Notes: a model not told the origin generated them from the sequence alone. A stretch of 64,000 nt of DNA from Bdellovibrionales bacterium CG10_big_fil_rev_8_21_14_0_10_45_34 (GCA_002778785.1 PEZS01000011.1:62001-126000); one strand, 5' to 3'. Positions 35,451 through 44,650 are shown, counted from the stretch's first letter. Translations and numbers: made by a program.

Positions 35451-38311
35451 GGCTTTGCCTCCTGTTTTTTGGCCGAACTCTTCTTGAAGTCAGAGAGTGC
35501 CGGAATTCTCTTAAGATACTTTTTGTAGCTATCTTCGAAGTTAACTTGGTTCATTTGATCTTTTGCTAAAGAGCTCCAATAACTAGCTTCGTTGCCATCA
35601 ATCTTTTGGAAGATTTCTTCAGCGCGACGGATCTCCCCCATCTGTATATAACTCTTTCCCAAAAGAAATTTGAGTTCTGGCACTTGCGTGGTGTCTCCAA
35701 GTTTATTGAGGCATCTCTCAATTGTGGCGGCCGCTTGCAAAACTTCGCCTTCTTGGATTTGATATTCATGAAGTCTTTTTGTGATGTCAGTAAGAGCACG
35801 TTTTTGCTCGTCAGAGTCTACAGACATTTGCTCTTGACTCATCTTTAAAAGGTCGAGCGCACCCTGACGATCTTTGTTGTTCCAACGATTTTGTGCCACT
35901 GATAGCACAACTCTCACAACATTATCCGTCACTCCTTCGTTAGCCTTTAGCATTTCGACAACTTTCGCATCAGATAAGTTAAAATCTCCACGTCTTTCTT
36001 GAATTTGCGCCAGCAGAGTCGCCACCTCAGCTCGCTGTTCATCATTGAACTCTGTAGACCCCTTAATTTTATCGAGCACTTCGTAGCTCTTGAGTAGCTC
36101 CCCCGATTCAAAAAGAGCTTTAGAATAGTGAAATCTCATAATGTCGATTGCCGGTAGTTCTTCAAACGCCTTTAATCGAATTCTTTCAATGTCAGATAGT
36201 CCTTCCACTTGGCTTAAAGCTAAGCCAATCTCGCGCGCCGACTCTTTATAAAGCCCCAATCGGAAGTAACCCATACCCAAAATATAAGGTACGTCCGAGC
36301 GGCTTGAGTTTTTTAACCAACTATCTGAGTTCTTTGCAAAGATTCGTAATGTGTTTACTTTGTTAGGATTGTCTAAACTTTCTTTTAACTGCCCGACAAT
36401 TCCCTGCACAATTCGATTCTTAAAATGTCCCAAATGGGGCGAGCCTGCATTCGACTTGTAGTAGGTCTCCAGTCGAGAGATCATGTCTTCGAAATTTTTT
36501 CTTTCATACAGTGCATCGGTTATAATAACTTCCGCAAAATCTCGAGATGAAGCGAACGGAATTTCACTTGCTAAGTCAAGGATAGTGTCGATCTTTATGC
36601 CAACTTCTTGTGGCTTTGCGGTGGCCAGCTGAGATCCCAATGTGCGAATTTTGGCCACTGCTGCGCCAGGAGATCCTCTGTATTTGAACTCGCTCTCTAG
36701 GTAAGCACCTAACGATCTTTCTTTGTTGACCCCGTTTTGCTCGAGAATTTCTCCAATGCGGGTTAAACAGAAGCCTCCGTTGATGTGCTTCGGAAACAAT
36801 CTCAAAAACTCGCGATATCCCTCAAGGGCGGTTTTAGAATTGCCCAGCCAAAACTGACTTTCAGCCCGGTTGAATATGGCGTTCTCATAGACTCCTACGA
36901 ACTCAGGGTAGTTCTTAACGGCACCTTCATAGGCTTCCGTAGCCTGCTTGTATTTGTTCTCAAGAAAGTAAAGATCACCTTTTTGGTAGGCGGCTCTGGC
37001 CTGAATCCTTCTATCTTGACTCAATTTCTCTATTTCGTTGTAGACATCAAGAGCCTTAGAGTATCGGTTTAACATCCGGTAGGCATCTGCAGCAGCAAAC
37101 ATCATCTTTGATCGAAGCGAGGAATCTGGTCTCTCAACCAAAAAGCTCTGTATTTGTGAAAGTGCTTTTAAAGCCTGTTTTTCTTTTAAATAACTGAAAA
37201 CGAGAAGCTGACTCGTTCGATCGAAAAGAGGTGACTCTGGGTAGTTAACAAGTAGACCTCGATAAGAGTCTAGAGCTCGCCCATAACCCTCTTTGTCTTG
37301 CTCATTCTCCGCCAATTGCAGATCTATATCTGCCTTTATGAAGTCGAGAATTTGATCGTACTTAGAGGTAGGGAACTCCTGCCTAAACAATTGAAGAGCT
37401 TTGAGGTAAACTGCAAAGCGCCCTTTTTTAAAGAGAAGCAATAACAACCTTGCCTGCTTGTTTTCTCTCGTATCGTCAGGCTCCATCTCATACTCTGGAG
37501 GGTGAGATTTGATTTCTTGCAGCTCACCCCCTTCTAACATCAAAACAGGAAACCTTAGGTAGACCATTTGTTCTGAGCGAATTATGGCCTCTCGCTTAAC
37601 TTCGTATTCAAGTAAGTCGAAACGATCTTCTGCTTTTTCAGAATTCGTACTTTCAATCAAGTAACTTGACGGACCCTTTGAGAGATCAGCACTCGCGGCA
37701 TCTCCCTGATCTGAATTCGCCTTTTGTTGTGCCCCAGTGGGATTATTTTGAACGGTTGCCACGCCTTCAGATTGGCTATCCTTCGATTCGTTAGATTTCC
37801 TCAGCGCGCTTTCTTGCCCTTTTGGCGATACGCCGCTTGGGGCGGCTTTACTTCTTTTAGATACCGTGGCGACATCTCTTTTGGTTTTTTTCATTTCTCC
37901 AGGAAACAAATCTACGATGACTCGGGCGGGAGTGTCTGTTAAGTAGTCGAAAAACTCTACGCCTGGTTTGGTTTTTATAGTGATGACATCTTTTTCAGAA
38001 GTACTCCCTACAACTTCTACCGAGGAAATGAGATCGTCTTTCCACTCAGTCAGGGCTTTGCGAGTTTCTGCGTTTAACGTAGGAACTGTGATACGCAGTG
38101 CCCCTCGAACATCTTCAATTCTATAATCCCAGTGGTCCTTATGATCGAAGGTAAGTTCGGTAGCCTCTTCTCTCTTGAGTACTTGTCCCCTGACTGCAGA
38201 ATGACCTTCAGCAAAAGCTGCGACCGCAACCGCGACGATAGCCCAGAGAGAAAAAATTCTCAGTGCGATGGCGCGTTCAATAAACTGACTTTGGCCGAGT
38301 AGTGGATGCAA
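35447..38311 (-). CDS. Exported TPR-repeat protein heading the flagellar operon
   Basis: 954 residues. A signal peptide ends near residue 35 (AVAVAAFAEG). Residues ~45-150 form a beta-rich AMIN-like domain (RGALRITVP, then PARVIVDLFPG). A Ser/Lys/Gln-rich linker follows to ~220, and the rest is a run of TPR/helical repeats (ALDVYNEIEKL, YKQATEAYEGAVK, YREFLRLFPKH and others) extending to the C-terminus. The start is TTG with AAGGGG six bases upstream, and a sigma-54 promoter match lies just ahead. It is probably periplasmic. Its place as first gene of a flagellar operon suggests a role in motor or envelope assembly, but no function is established. Confidence 0.85.
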   Translation of the reverse strand: MHPLLGQSQFIERAIALRIFSLWAIVAVAVAAFAEGHSAVRGQVLKREEATELTFDHKDHWDYRIEDVRGALRITVPTLNAETRKALTEWKDDLISSVEVVGSTSEKDVITIKTKPGVEFFDYLTDTPARVIVDLFPGEMKKTKRDVATVSKRSKAAPSGVSPKGQESALRKSNESKDSQSEGVATVQNNPTGAQQKANSDQGDAASADLSKGPSSYLIESTNSEKAEDRFDLLEYEVKREAIIRSEQMVYLRFPVLMLEGGELQEIKSHPPEYEMEPDDTRENKQARLLLLLFKKGRFAVYLKALQLFRQEFPTSKYDQILDFIKADIDLQLAENEQDKEGYGRALDSYRGLLVNYPESPLFDRTSQLLVFSYLKEKQALKALSQIQSFLVERPDSSLRSKMMFAAADAYRMLNRYSKALDVYNEIEKLSQDRRIQARAAYQKGDLYFLENKYKQATEAYEGAVKNYPEFVGVYENAIFNRAESQFWLGNSKTALEGYREFLRLFPKHINGGFCLTRIGEILEQNGVNKERSLGAYLESEFKYRGSPGAAVAKIRTLGSQLATAKPQEVGIKIDTILDLASEIPFASSRDFAEVIITDALYERKNFEDMISRLETYYKSNAGSPHLGHFKNRIVQGIVGQLKESLDNPNKVNTLRIFAKNSDSWLKNSSRSDVPYILGMGYFRLGLYKESAREIGLALSQVEGLSDIERIRLKAFEELPAIDIMRFHYSKALFESGELLKSYEVLDKIKGSTEFNDEQRAEVATLLAQIQERRGDFNLSDAKVVEMLKANEGVTDNVVRVVLSVAQNRWNNKDRQGALDLLKMSQEQMSVDSDEQKRALTDITKRLHEYQIQEGEVLQAAATIERCLNKLGDTTQVPELKFLLGKSYIQMGEIRRAEEIFQKIDGNEASYWSSLAKDQMNQVNFEDSYKKYLKRIPALSDFKKSSAKKQEAKP

Positions 38312-38337
38312 ATTGAGACCCCTTCACAGAAACTAAG

Positions 38338-38353
38338 AGCACGTTTAGTGCCA
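38338..38353 (-). promoter_or_regulatory. Sigma-54 promoter of the flagellar operon
   Basis: On the minus strand the sequence is TGGCACTAAACGTGCT. It has the invariant GG and GC at the exact spacing and matches the -24 box TGGCAC fully and TGC of the -12 box. Transcription would start near 38328, about 17 bases before the TTG start and just upstream of its AAGGGG ribosome site. Confidence 0.72.
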
Positions 38354-38520
38354 GCTCGACAAAGGGCAAGCTTTCGGAAAATCTGGGTCGTTTCTTTCGT
38401 GAATTTGGGGCGAATGTGGTGACCCTACCGATTAAAGCTTCGAAAGGAGCGTCAAACACACTAACTTTTTCGCATAGGCCTGTCGAAAACGTGACACTTG
38501 ACCTATGGACCATCGGCGGT

Positions 38521-38547
38521 CAAATTCCAGTAGAACTTAGCCGATTA
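38521..38547 (+). promoter_or_regulatory. Possible FliA (sigma-28) promoter before the mla operon
   Basis: CAAA, fifteen bases, GCCGATTA, against the consensus TAAA-N15-GCCGATAA: one mismatch in each box and exact spacing, about 20 bases before the ATG at 38568. A TTGACC/GGTCAA inverted repeat (38498-38523) borders it. An overlapping TATATA offers a sigma-70 alternative. Confidence 0.4.
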
Positions 38548-38567
38548 TATATAAGAGAAGAAGCACC

Positions 38568-39077
38568 ATGAACAAGCAACGACGCCAGCTCCGACATCTT
38601 TTTGTAATATTGATTCTTTGCACCAGCCAAAGTGCGTGTGTATCGATAGGTCCCAGGTCTTCCGGAATTGAAAGATCTCAGATTGCGCGGGTAAAACCTC
38701 CAGGTTCACCATATTCAGAAGTCGATAGAGGTGCGGCTGATGCTGTTTGGAGAAGCTCTAAAACCAGCAGCTCCATTTCTTATTTTACGACTTGCTCGCG
38801 TGAAACCGACGACACAGTGGAAGCCCTGAAGCAAAATTCCCTCCGTGCATTATCAGAGGTCCAAATCCTTTTAGAAGAACGAATTCAGATCAACAAAAGG
38901 GGGGGACTACAGGTGATCGCTTCGGGCTATCTCGATGGGGTTCCAGTAAAAACTCAACTCGTCATCTTCAAGAAAGACTGGTGCAATTACACGCTGAGCT
39001 ACGTTGGGGTACTTCACAATTTCGGTGCTGAGGTAGAAGTGTTTCAGGCTTTTGTAGACCGCTTTGAGGTGCCCTAG
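38568..39077 (+). CDS. Lipoprotein at the head of the mla operon
   Basis: 169 residues. The signal ends in SQSAC, with Cys followed by VSIG, a plausible lipobox. The mature protein has one Cys pair candidate (TTCSRE and DWCNYT) and a helix-then-beta pattern. It fits a periplasmic lipoprotein that helps the Mla transporter, by operon position only. The stop and the mlaE GTG share a base (TAGTG). Purine-rich AAGAGAAGAAG precedes the ATG. Confidence 0.75.
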   Translation: MNKQRRQLRHLFVILILCTSQSACVSIGPRSSGIERSQIARVKPPGSPYSEVDRGAADAVWRSSKTSSSISYFTTCSRETDDTVEALKQNSLRALSEVQILLEERIQINKRGGLQVIASGYLDGVPVKTQLVIFKKDWCNYTLSYVGVLHNFGAEVEVFQAFVDRFEVP

Positions 39078-39862
39078 TGTTTTCTCAAACGACTCAAGCC
39101 TTTGGACTCTTCATGCTCGGCATCGTTGAGTATTTCGGTGGCACGGCAACAATGCTCACAGGTTGTGCAAAAGAATTTTTCTCAGGAAAATTCTACTTCA
39201 AGTTGACGCTTCAGCAGATCTATCAAATCGGCGTGCGCTCATTAAGTTTGGTTCTGGCCGCCGCATTGAGTACGGGCATGGTCATGTCACTACAGTTCGG
39301 ATTGGGTCTCGAGAAGTTTGGCGGCAAACTGTATGTTCCCAAAATTGTTTCTCTTTCAATATTGAGAGAGCTTGGTCCGGTATTTACAGGACTCATGGTT
39401 GCGGGTCGCGTGGGGGCTGGAATTGCCTCCGAGATTGGATCCATGGTCGTAACCCAACAGATCGACGCGATAAGGGCGCTTGGGACGTCTCCCGTACGAA
39501 TGATTATAATTCCAAGAATTGTCGCGCTTGTGATTGCACTGCCAATTCTAACTATTCTTGCAGATGTCGTCGGTATATTTGGAGCACTGATTGTGGGCGT
39601 TTACGAACTCAAGCTCGACCCACATTTCTTTTTGCAGAAAGTATTTGCGACCAACACTATTGCTGACTTTGGTGTTGGTGTTTTGAAAACAGTATTCTTC
39701 GGGTTTGCTATCGGAGTAACTGGTTGCTTTTATGGCTTTCGCGTTGGCAGAGGCACTCAGGGCGTGGGCATAGCCACGACTCAAGCAGTCGTTGTGAGTT
39801 CAATTCTTATCGTGGTGAGTGATTTCTTTTTAACGAAACTGTTTTGGATTCTTTTTGAATGA
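39077..39862 (+). CDS. mlaE: MlaE-family permease of an MCE lipid transporter
   Basis: 261 residues with about five to six membrane segments. The family motif ELGPVFTGLMVAGRVGAGIA, followed by EIGSMVVTQQIDAIRALG, lies at ~97-140 and is diagnostic of MlaE/YrbE. It is the inner-membrane permease moving lipids between the membranes together with MlaF and MlaD. The start is GTG, overlapping the lipoprotein stop by one base. Confidence 0.94.
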   Translation: MFSQTTQAFGLFMLGIVEYFGGTATMLTGCAKEFFSGKFYFKLTLQQIYQIGVRSLSLVLAAALSTGMVMSLQFGLGLEKFGGKLYVPKIVSLSILRELGPVFTGLMVAGRVGAGIASEIGSMVVTQQIDAIRALGTSPVRMIIIPRIVALVIALPILTILADVVGIFGALIVGVYELKLDPHFFLQKVFATNTIADFGVGVLKTVFFGFAIGVTGCFYGFRVGRGTQGVGIATTQAVVVSSILIVVSDFFLTKLFWILFE

Positions 39863-40593
39863 AAAAAGTGATTGAAGTAAAACATTTTAAAAAACGATTT
39901 GCCACCAAACAGGTCCACGAAGATGTTTCGTTTTGTGTCTATGAGCATGAATGCCTCGGTCTGATTGGAGGATCGGGGGTTGGAAAAAGCATTATCTTGC
40001 GCTCCCTCATTGGACTCGAAAAACCGGACAGCGGTGAAATTTGGGTTGAAGGGCAGGAGATTTCTCGGCTCTCCGAGACTCAGCTCGTAGATATTCGAAA
40101 GAGAGTTGCTTACGTCTTTCAAGGTGGAGCTCTTTTTGACTCAATGTCTGTCTTTGACAACTTGGCGTATTCACTTCGTGAACACACTTTTATGAAAGAA
40201 GTGGAGATTCAGGATAAAGTGTTGTCACTGCTCAAGGAGTTTCGTTTGGAAGGCAATGACAAGATATTTCCTGCCGATTTGTCAGGTGGAATGCAAAAAC
40301 GTGTCGGACTCGCGAGAGCTATCATTTTAGGACCAAGTTGCATCCTCTATGATGAACCAACAGCGGGGCTAGACCCCTACAATACAAAGAAAATTCAAGA
40401 CATGATATTGAGACTAAAGAGCGCGGGCACTACTTCAATTCTTGTTACTCATGACATGCCCACGGCCCTAGCTGTGTGCGATCGCATTATAATGCTCGGA
40501 GAGGGCAAAGTCATTGCAGACAAGTCGCTTGAAGACCTTGTGGCCTCTCACGAAGGACCTATTAAAGCATTTATGGACGGTGAAATACCATGA
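39859..40593 (+). CDS. mlaF: MlaF-type ABC ATPase
   Basis: 244 residues, full length. Walker A GGSGVGKS at ~36-43, signature LSGGMQKRVGLARAI, Walker B CILYDEPTAGLDP, and the switch His in VTHDM are all present, so the ATPase should be active. It powers the MlaE permease at the inner membrane. It overlaps mlaE and mlaD by ATGA-type junctions, so the three proteins should be made in step. Confidence 0.95.
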   Translation: MKKVIEVKHFKKRFATKQVHEDVSFCVYEHECLGLIGGSGVGKSIILRSLIGLEKPDSGEIWVEGQEISRLSETQLVDIRKRVAYVFQGGALFDSMSVFDNLAYSLREHTFMKEVEIQDKVLSLLKEFRLEGNDKIFPADLSGGMQKRVGLARAIILGPSCILYDEPTAGLDPYNTKKIQDMILRLKSAGTTSILVTHDMPTALAVCDRIIMLGEGKVIADKSLEDLVASHEGPIKAFMDGEIP

Positions 40594-41441
40594 CAGTGGA
40601 TCAAAAAAAATTCGAATACAAAGTAGGTGCTTTTGTCGGCATCGGCGTCCTTTTGTTTTTGGCGCTAATTCTTTTGTTGGGTGGCGATAGGGCTCTTTTT
40701 ACAAGTTCCTACCTGGTTAAAATTAAGCTGAGCTCTGTTGAAGGACTTAACATAGGTAGCGTCGTTCAGCTAAGTGGTTTACGCGTTGGCAACGTAAAAG
40801 AAATCGACATTGATCCCGAAAGCCAAAAGCTTTTAGTAACATTGCGCTTGGACAGAAAGTACCAAGATCGAATCACGCAAGCCAGTGCCGGCTCACTGCG
40901 AACTCAGGGTGCTTTAGGTGACAAGTATATCTATGTCGACCCGGGGCCTCAGGGCGAGCCTGCGCTGCAAGATGGGCAGTTTTTGATGAGTGATACTGAG
41001 GGCGATTTTTTAAGCATGCTTTCAAAAAGAGGGAGTGAGATCGAAAGGGTTTTTGAAATTCTCGAAGAAACCGAGAAATTGTTGAAGTCACTCAATGCGG
41101 GGGGACAGTCCACCTACCTTGTACCTGAACTAGTGAGCGGCGCCAAAGAGCTCAATGATCTTATGATTGATCTGCGCCAACTCGTTGGAGCAAAATCAAG
41201 ACAAGGGGCAAAGTCTAGTGAGTTGTCTCCAGGAAGCCGTCAGGATTCCCAGACATTAATGTCCGCAACTAAGCACTTGGCCAGCATTCTTAGAAAAATA
41301 GATTCCGGCGAGGGCACACTAGGCGCACTTGTTAACGACGCATCTCTTCACGACAAAATTAAAAGCTTTTTAGGATCTTCCCCACGCGAACAATATATGA
41401 AAGAGGTCATACGCGGGACCATCAAAAGCCAAGAGCGTTAA
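40590..41441 (+). CDS. mlaD: MlaD-type MCE-domain protein
   Basis: 283 residues: one N-terminal membrane anchor (~13-30), a single MCE domain at ~38-120 (VEGLNIGSVVQLSGLRVGNV, then GALGDKYIYVDPG) and a helical tail of ~150 residues. MlaD hexamers form the periplasmic lipid channel above MlaE. The tail is longer than in E. coli (183 residues total), as seen in MCE proteins that bridge more of the periplasm. MlaB and MlaC homologues are not in the window. Confidence 0.92.
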   Translation: MTVDQKKFEYKVGAFVGIGVLLFLALILLLGGDRALFTSSYLVKIKLSSVEGLNIGSVVQLSGLRVGNVKEIDIDPESQKLLVTLRLDRKYQDRITQASAGSLRTQGALGDKYIYVDPGPQGEPALQDGQFLMSDTEGDFLSMLSKRGSEIERVFEILEETEKLLKSLNAGGQSTYLVPELVSGAKELNDLMIDLRQLVGAKSRQGAKSSELSPGSRQDSQTLMSATKHLASILRKIDSGEGTLGALVNDASLHDKIKSFLGSSPREQYMKEVIRGTIKSQER

Positions 41442-41561
41442 ATCGCCTATAAGGCATCAACGCCTTTGCAGGATTTTTGCCCACCTGATGACTCTCTGTT
41501 AAAATGAAGATGAGGCGTCCTAAAACGCAAGGCTGCTGCATGCTAAGCATTCTCCATAAAA

Positions 41562-42329
41562 TTAATTCGCGATTTTAAAGCGAGAAAACGAGAGCTTGTA
41601 GATCTCGAGTACTTTTTGTACAAGTTCATCTCTTTGGGCATCGTCGATAGCCAAGAACTGTAGGCCTGCACGGAACAATCCGCTTCCACGGCTTCCCACA
41701 CTGCGCACATAGCGCACGTCTGCGCGCAATTTTTTTGTAAAGTCTTCTCCCGCCAGGATTTCAATTTCAAGGTTCATCCCCTTACTAAGATGAGTGGGGG
41801 TATCGTACGCTGAAAACTCAAGCGCCGCTCCGCCAGCACTGATATTTGAGATCAAAAACTCTTCATCGTGCGGAACTTTATCAATGCTCTTTATCTTTAG
41901 CTTGGCAGTGTACCTAATTGGTATCTCCACCCTATAGAAATCTCGCCGCTGTAGCTTGAAAATGTCTTCTTTAAGCGAAAAGAGGTAAGTGTTTGCGTAG
42001 AGAACTTTCACAAAACCTTTTGTAAAGTATCGATCGCTACCAAGTGAAAATGTGCAGAAGATTTCTTCTTGATCTCGAAACTCTCTCTCCCCCTCACCAT
42101 GTGTGACGATGAGTCCGTCTTTTTTTCGTAAAGCTTTCACTGTTATGAAGGACTTGTTTGTTGTTTGACAATAAAGGGTTGTCTGCGCGCCTACGATGTT
42201 TTCAATTATTTTGTCACGCTCAGCTCTAGTTTGAACTTTTTGAAAAAAGCTCTGAGGTGAAAGTTCTGCCGGAATCATATAAGTTTTATCGACAAAACTA
42301 GTACCCGCTTGCAGCCCTTCGAGCCCCAT
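41562..42329 (-). CDS. PilZ-domain protein, likely c-di-GMP responsive
   Basis: 255 residues. The N-terminal ~110 residues form a beta-rich YcgR-N-like or related domain. The C-terminal PilZ domain carries the two c-di-GMP signatures: LQRRDFYRVEIP (RxxxR) at ~125-136 and NISAGGAAL (N/DxSxxG) at ~161-169. It may brake motility or control another surface process; the flagellar operon lies nearby but is not contiguous. The start overlaps the HNH gene by 32 bases, so the two are co-transcribed. Confidence 0.85.
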   Translation of the reverse strand: MGLEGLQAGTSFVDKTYMIPAELSPQSFFQKVQTRAERDKIIENIVGAQTTLYCQTTNKSFITVKALRKKDGLIVTHGEGEREFRDQEEIFCTFSLGSDRYFTKGFVKVLYANTYLFSLKEDIFKLQRRDFYRVEIPIRYTAKLKIKSIDKVPHDEEFLISNISAGGAALEFSAYDTPTHLSKGMNLEIEILAGEDFTKKLRADVRYVRSVGSRGSGLFRAGLQFLAIDDAQRDELVQKVLEIYKLSFSRFKIAN

Positions 42330-42825
42330 GGGTCACAATCAGGTACAATTGCCAGGACTCAGGTACTTGCACAGTGTCAATCGAAAGTCCAGGCTCTGGG
42401 AGCCACTTTGGTTCGTCGGGCTTCATTTTCAAAGGCATCCTCGCCTCTTCGGGCGTCTTGTTACTTTTTTTCTGGTTACAGGGCTTACACGCGGTAACAA
42501 CATTTAACCAGTTTTTGTCTCCACCTCGAGAAGCCGGCAGGACATGGTCTAAAGTCAGCTCCCTTTGAAGAGGTTTCACGCCGCAATACTGACACTCAAA
42601 GCTGTCTCTCAAATAGACATTCTCTCTTGAGAACCTGATGAAAGATTTTCTTCTGAATCGTGTGTACTTTTTTAAGCGAATTATACTGGGAATTGGGAAG
42701 GTTTCTCTAATTGTTCTGGCAAAAAGATGGTGTGTGTCTAGAACGTCTACCTTGCCTTGAAACCACAAGATAAACGCCTTTTGCCAATTGACGACTTGGA
42801 TAGGTTCAAAACTTGAATTCAACAA
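42298..42825 (-). CDS. HNH endonuclease family protein
   Basis: 175 residues. It has the common RHS of free-standing HNH proteins: an N-terminal LNSSFEPIQVV motif, FECQYCG (first zinc Cys pair), LTLDHVLPASRGG with the catalytic DH, and TACKPCNQKK (second Cys pair). The start is uncertain. TTG at 42825 has no ribosome site, whereas an excellent AGGAGG lies at 42860-42865 with no ordinary start codon in frame at the right distance. Relatives usually have a few more residues before LLLNSSFEP, which would require a rare codon such as ATT at 42843. Cellular role unknown. Confidence 0.82.
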   Translation of the reverse strand: MLNSSFEPIQVVNWQKAFILWFQGKVDVLDTHHLFARTIRETFPIPSIIRLKKYTRFRRKSFIRFSRENVYLRDSFECQYCGVKPLQRELTLDHVLPASRGGDKNWLNVVTACKPCNQKKSNKTPEEARMPLKMKPDEPKWLPEPGLSIDTVQVPESWQLYLIVTHGARRAASGY

Positions 42826-42895
42826 CAGTACTCGTGCCGAAATCTCGTTGAAGGCTGGACCTCCTGTTAATACCCGTTAAATAATCGTTACAAAA

Positions 42896-43306
42896 CTAAA
42901 CATATATATCAAGCCATACCTTCGCGTACTGACCAGACGAGTTCGAATCAGAGCCTTTGGCTGTCTTTCGAACTGCACTTAGGTAGGATCGCATTCCTCT
43001 TTGCATTCCACTTACGCTCATCCAACTAAATGTAGGGCTTGCGTCTGCATCGCTTGATTCCATCTCACTGTGAGAATCAACTACCACCTTAGGTCTCTTA
43101 CCTGACCTTTGTTTGAACTCTTCAAATACAGCCCATAGACCCCTCTCGTAAAAGCTGAGTCTGCTCTGTACGGACTGTTCATTCAGGATAGGATCGCTTT
43201 GGTCTGCCCCAAGTATCGGGGTCACTTGCTGATTTTCTTTTGCATTACCCAGCGCAGAATCAAGTTGAGACGCAGCCGTCCACGACCCAAGTGACACTAT
43301 TTTCAT
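42896..43306 (-). CDS. Small protein of unknown function
   Basis: 136 residues beginning MKIVSLGSW, with no signal peptide or membrane segment. It is Ser/Gln/Asp-rich, has a basic central stretch (FKQRSGKRPKVV) and an acidic patch after it, and ends YAKVWLDIYV. AGG repeats before the ATG may serve as ribosome site. It lies just upstream of the HNH-PilZ pair on the same strand. No family recognised. Confidence 0.55.
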   Translation of the reverse strand: MKIVSLGSWTAASQLDSALGNAKENQQVTPILGADQSDPILNEQSVQSRLSFYERGLWAVFEEFKQRSGKRPKVVVDSHSEMESSDADASPTFSWMSVSGMQRGMRSYLSAVRKTAKGSDSNSSGQYAKVWLDIYV

Positions 43307-43446
43307 GCCTGGGCCTCTTAAGCTTCTTATCGGCTAAAGTCTAGTATTCATTGAGTCGGTTACGTCTTGTACTGAGACAAGGTTTCTTGAGAGCGGCGTC
43401 CTAACTTTGTCGCTCTCACCCGCAGCAAAACACTCTCAAGTGCAGA

Positions 43447-43531
43447 GTGCTAACCGCCATGGATGTTAAGTGCTGAGGTGCCAAGCGCTGGGTCTAAGTG
43501 ACGGCTGCTAAATGCTGGGTGCTAAGCGCCT
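43447..43531. repeat. Degenerate ~14-bp tandem repeat array
   Basis: About six imperfect copies of a unit close to GTGCTAAGCGCTGG, differing in several bases and slightly in length. It starts in the intergenic space and runs into the last seven codons of the gene at 43508. It shares the 12-base core CAGCGCT-T/A-GGCA (minus strand) with the array at 56657. Confidence 0.6.
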
Positions 43532-44650
43532 TACGACAACGATAGATCCAACCTGTGGCATGACGTCACCAGATCCAGTGTCTCGTCGCAAGAGAGTTCG
43601 AATGTCATTGCTTCCTAACGGATAGTCACTGTCACTGATTTTCACAAAACCAGCAGAAACAGTCGGAACGAAACTCAAATACTCGCTGCGACAGGGTTCC
43701 CCTTTCCAGGTGTGCTGCACATTCAAGACAGTGAGCTCATCGTCCGGCTGTAGACCTAGTTTTTGCCCTTTATTGAGATGAAGGTAAATTCTATTAGGAT
43801 CGACTGGATCTCTCTCTATGTAAGAAACGTGTGTGTACCAAGCATGTCCAGTCTTCGCCAGATAAGGAGTATTCTGAAAGTGTGTCTCCACACCGACCGC
43901 CAAACGGTTGAGCGCTCCACTGGCCAGCTGACTTCCAATCTTATTGAGGTGTCCGTCAAAATAAACTTGCGGCACTGCAAAAGTGAAGCCCCTCAAAGAA
44001 ACGCTTCCATTAAGGTTCACAGACATACTTGTAACGCCGTGACTACCTACTTCGAAAAAGTTGTTATTGTAACTTTGCTTAGCGATCAAATTTAACTTGC
44101 CATCTGCTTTACTAAATTTAGCACCTACAGCTGCAGAGTCCAAAACTGAAGAGTTAGGAAAGCCGTAGCCCACTTGAACTCCGCCAACTTCGTAGAGCTG
44201 AAAGCCAGGCATAGAGCCCGAAATAGCAAACATGGGCTCACTTTTTACGCACGCCGGTGCTTCTGAAAAGTTTGCATTCGAAAGGTGGTGGTAGCCATTC
44301 ATTTGAGTAAGCACCATCCCAGGAGCTGATAGCGGCTGAAATTTATAGTTGAGATCTTCTGCAGTAATCACGTTGTCTGGAAAGAACTCACCATGGTTGA
44401 TTATCGTCTCAGCAAATTGATGATTAAAAAGATAATGAAAGTTTAACTTCAGCCCCTGCCGAACTTCAAAATCGTTAGCCGCAATGCTTGCAAGCCTTAC
44501 TAACTTCTTTAGCTTTCTCGCCTCAGAGGTTTGGCTAAATAGCAGGCTCAGAATAATAAACACGAGATAGACAAGTTGGATGTCTGATCGCCTCGATGAA
44601 AGTGCCTTTTCATTGGCTCTTTTGTTTGCGATTTTTTTAGCTCTTTTCAT
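43508..44650 (-). CDS. Exported protein of unknown function, partner of pseudo-subtilase
   Basis: 380 residues. The N-terminus is very basic (MKRAKKIANKRANEK), followed by a hydrophobic signal/anchor ending at SEARK near 45. The mature protein is beta-rich with a Cys pair candidate (PACVKSE and EPCRSEY) and a C-terminal region repeating hydrophobic strands (YIERDP, RIYLHLN, IVVVRRL). Similar pieces (beta-rich, DELDVGSILVGQGG versus LGLQPDDELTVLN) occur in the larger upstream protein, hinting at a shared domain. It overlaps that gene by ATGA, so they form an operon. Function unknown. The last codons lie in a degenerate repeat array. Confidence 0.7.
   Translation of the reverse strand: MKRAKKIANKRANEKALSSRRSDIQLVYLVFIILSLLFSQTSEARKLKKLVRLASIAANDFEVRQGLKLNFHYLFNHQFAETIINHGEFFPDNVITAEDLNYKFQPLSAPGMVLTQMNGYHHLSNANFSEAPACVKSEPMFAISGSMPGFQLYEVGGVQVGYGFPNSSVLDSAAVGAKFSKADGKLNLIAKQSYNNNFFEVGSHGVTSMSVNLNGSVSLRGFTFAVPQVYFDGHLNKIGSQLASGALNRLAVGVETHFQNTPYLAKTGHAWYTHVSYIERDPVDPNRIYLHLNKGQKLGLQPDDELTVLNVQHTWKGEPCRSEYLSFVPTVSAGFVKISDSDYPLGSNDIRTLLRRDTGSGDVMPQVGSIVVVRRLAPSI

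Noticed and set aside
43447-43531. CRISPR array
   Set aside because: Units are degenerate and directly adjacent, with no unique spacers and no cas genes.
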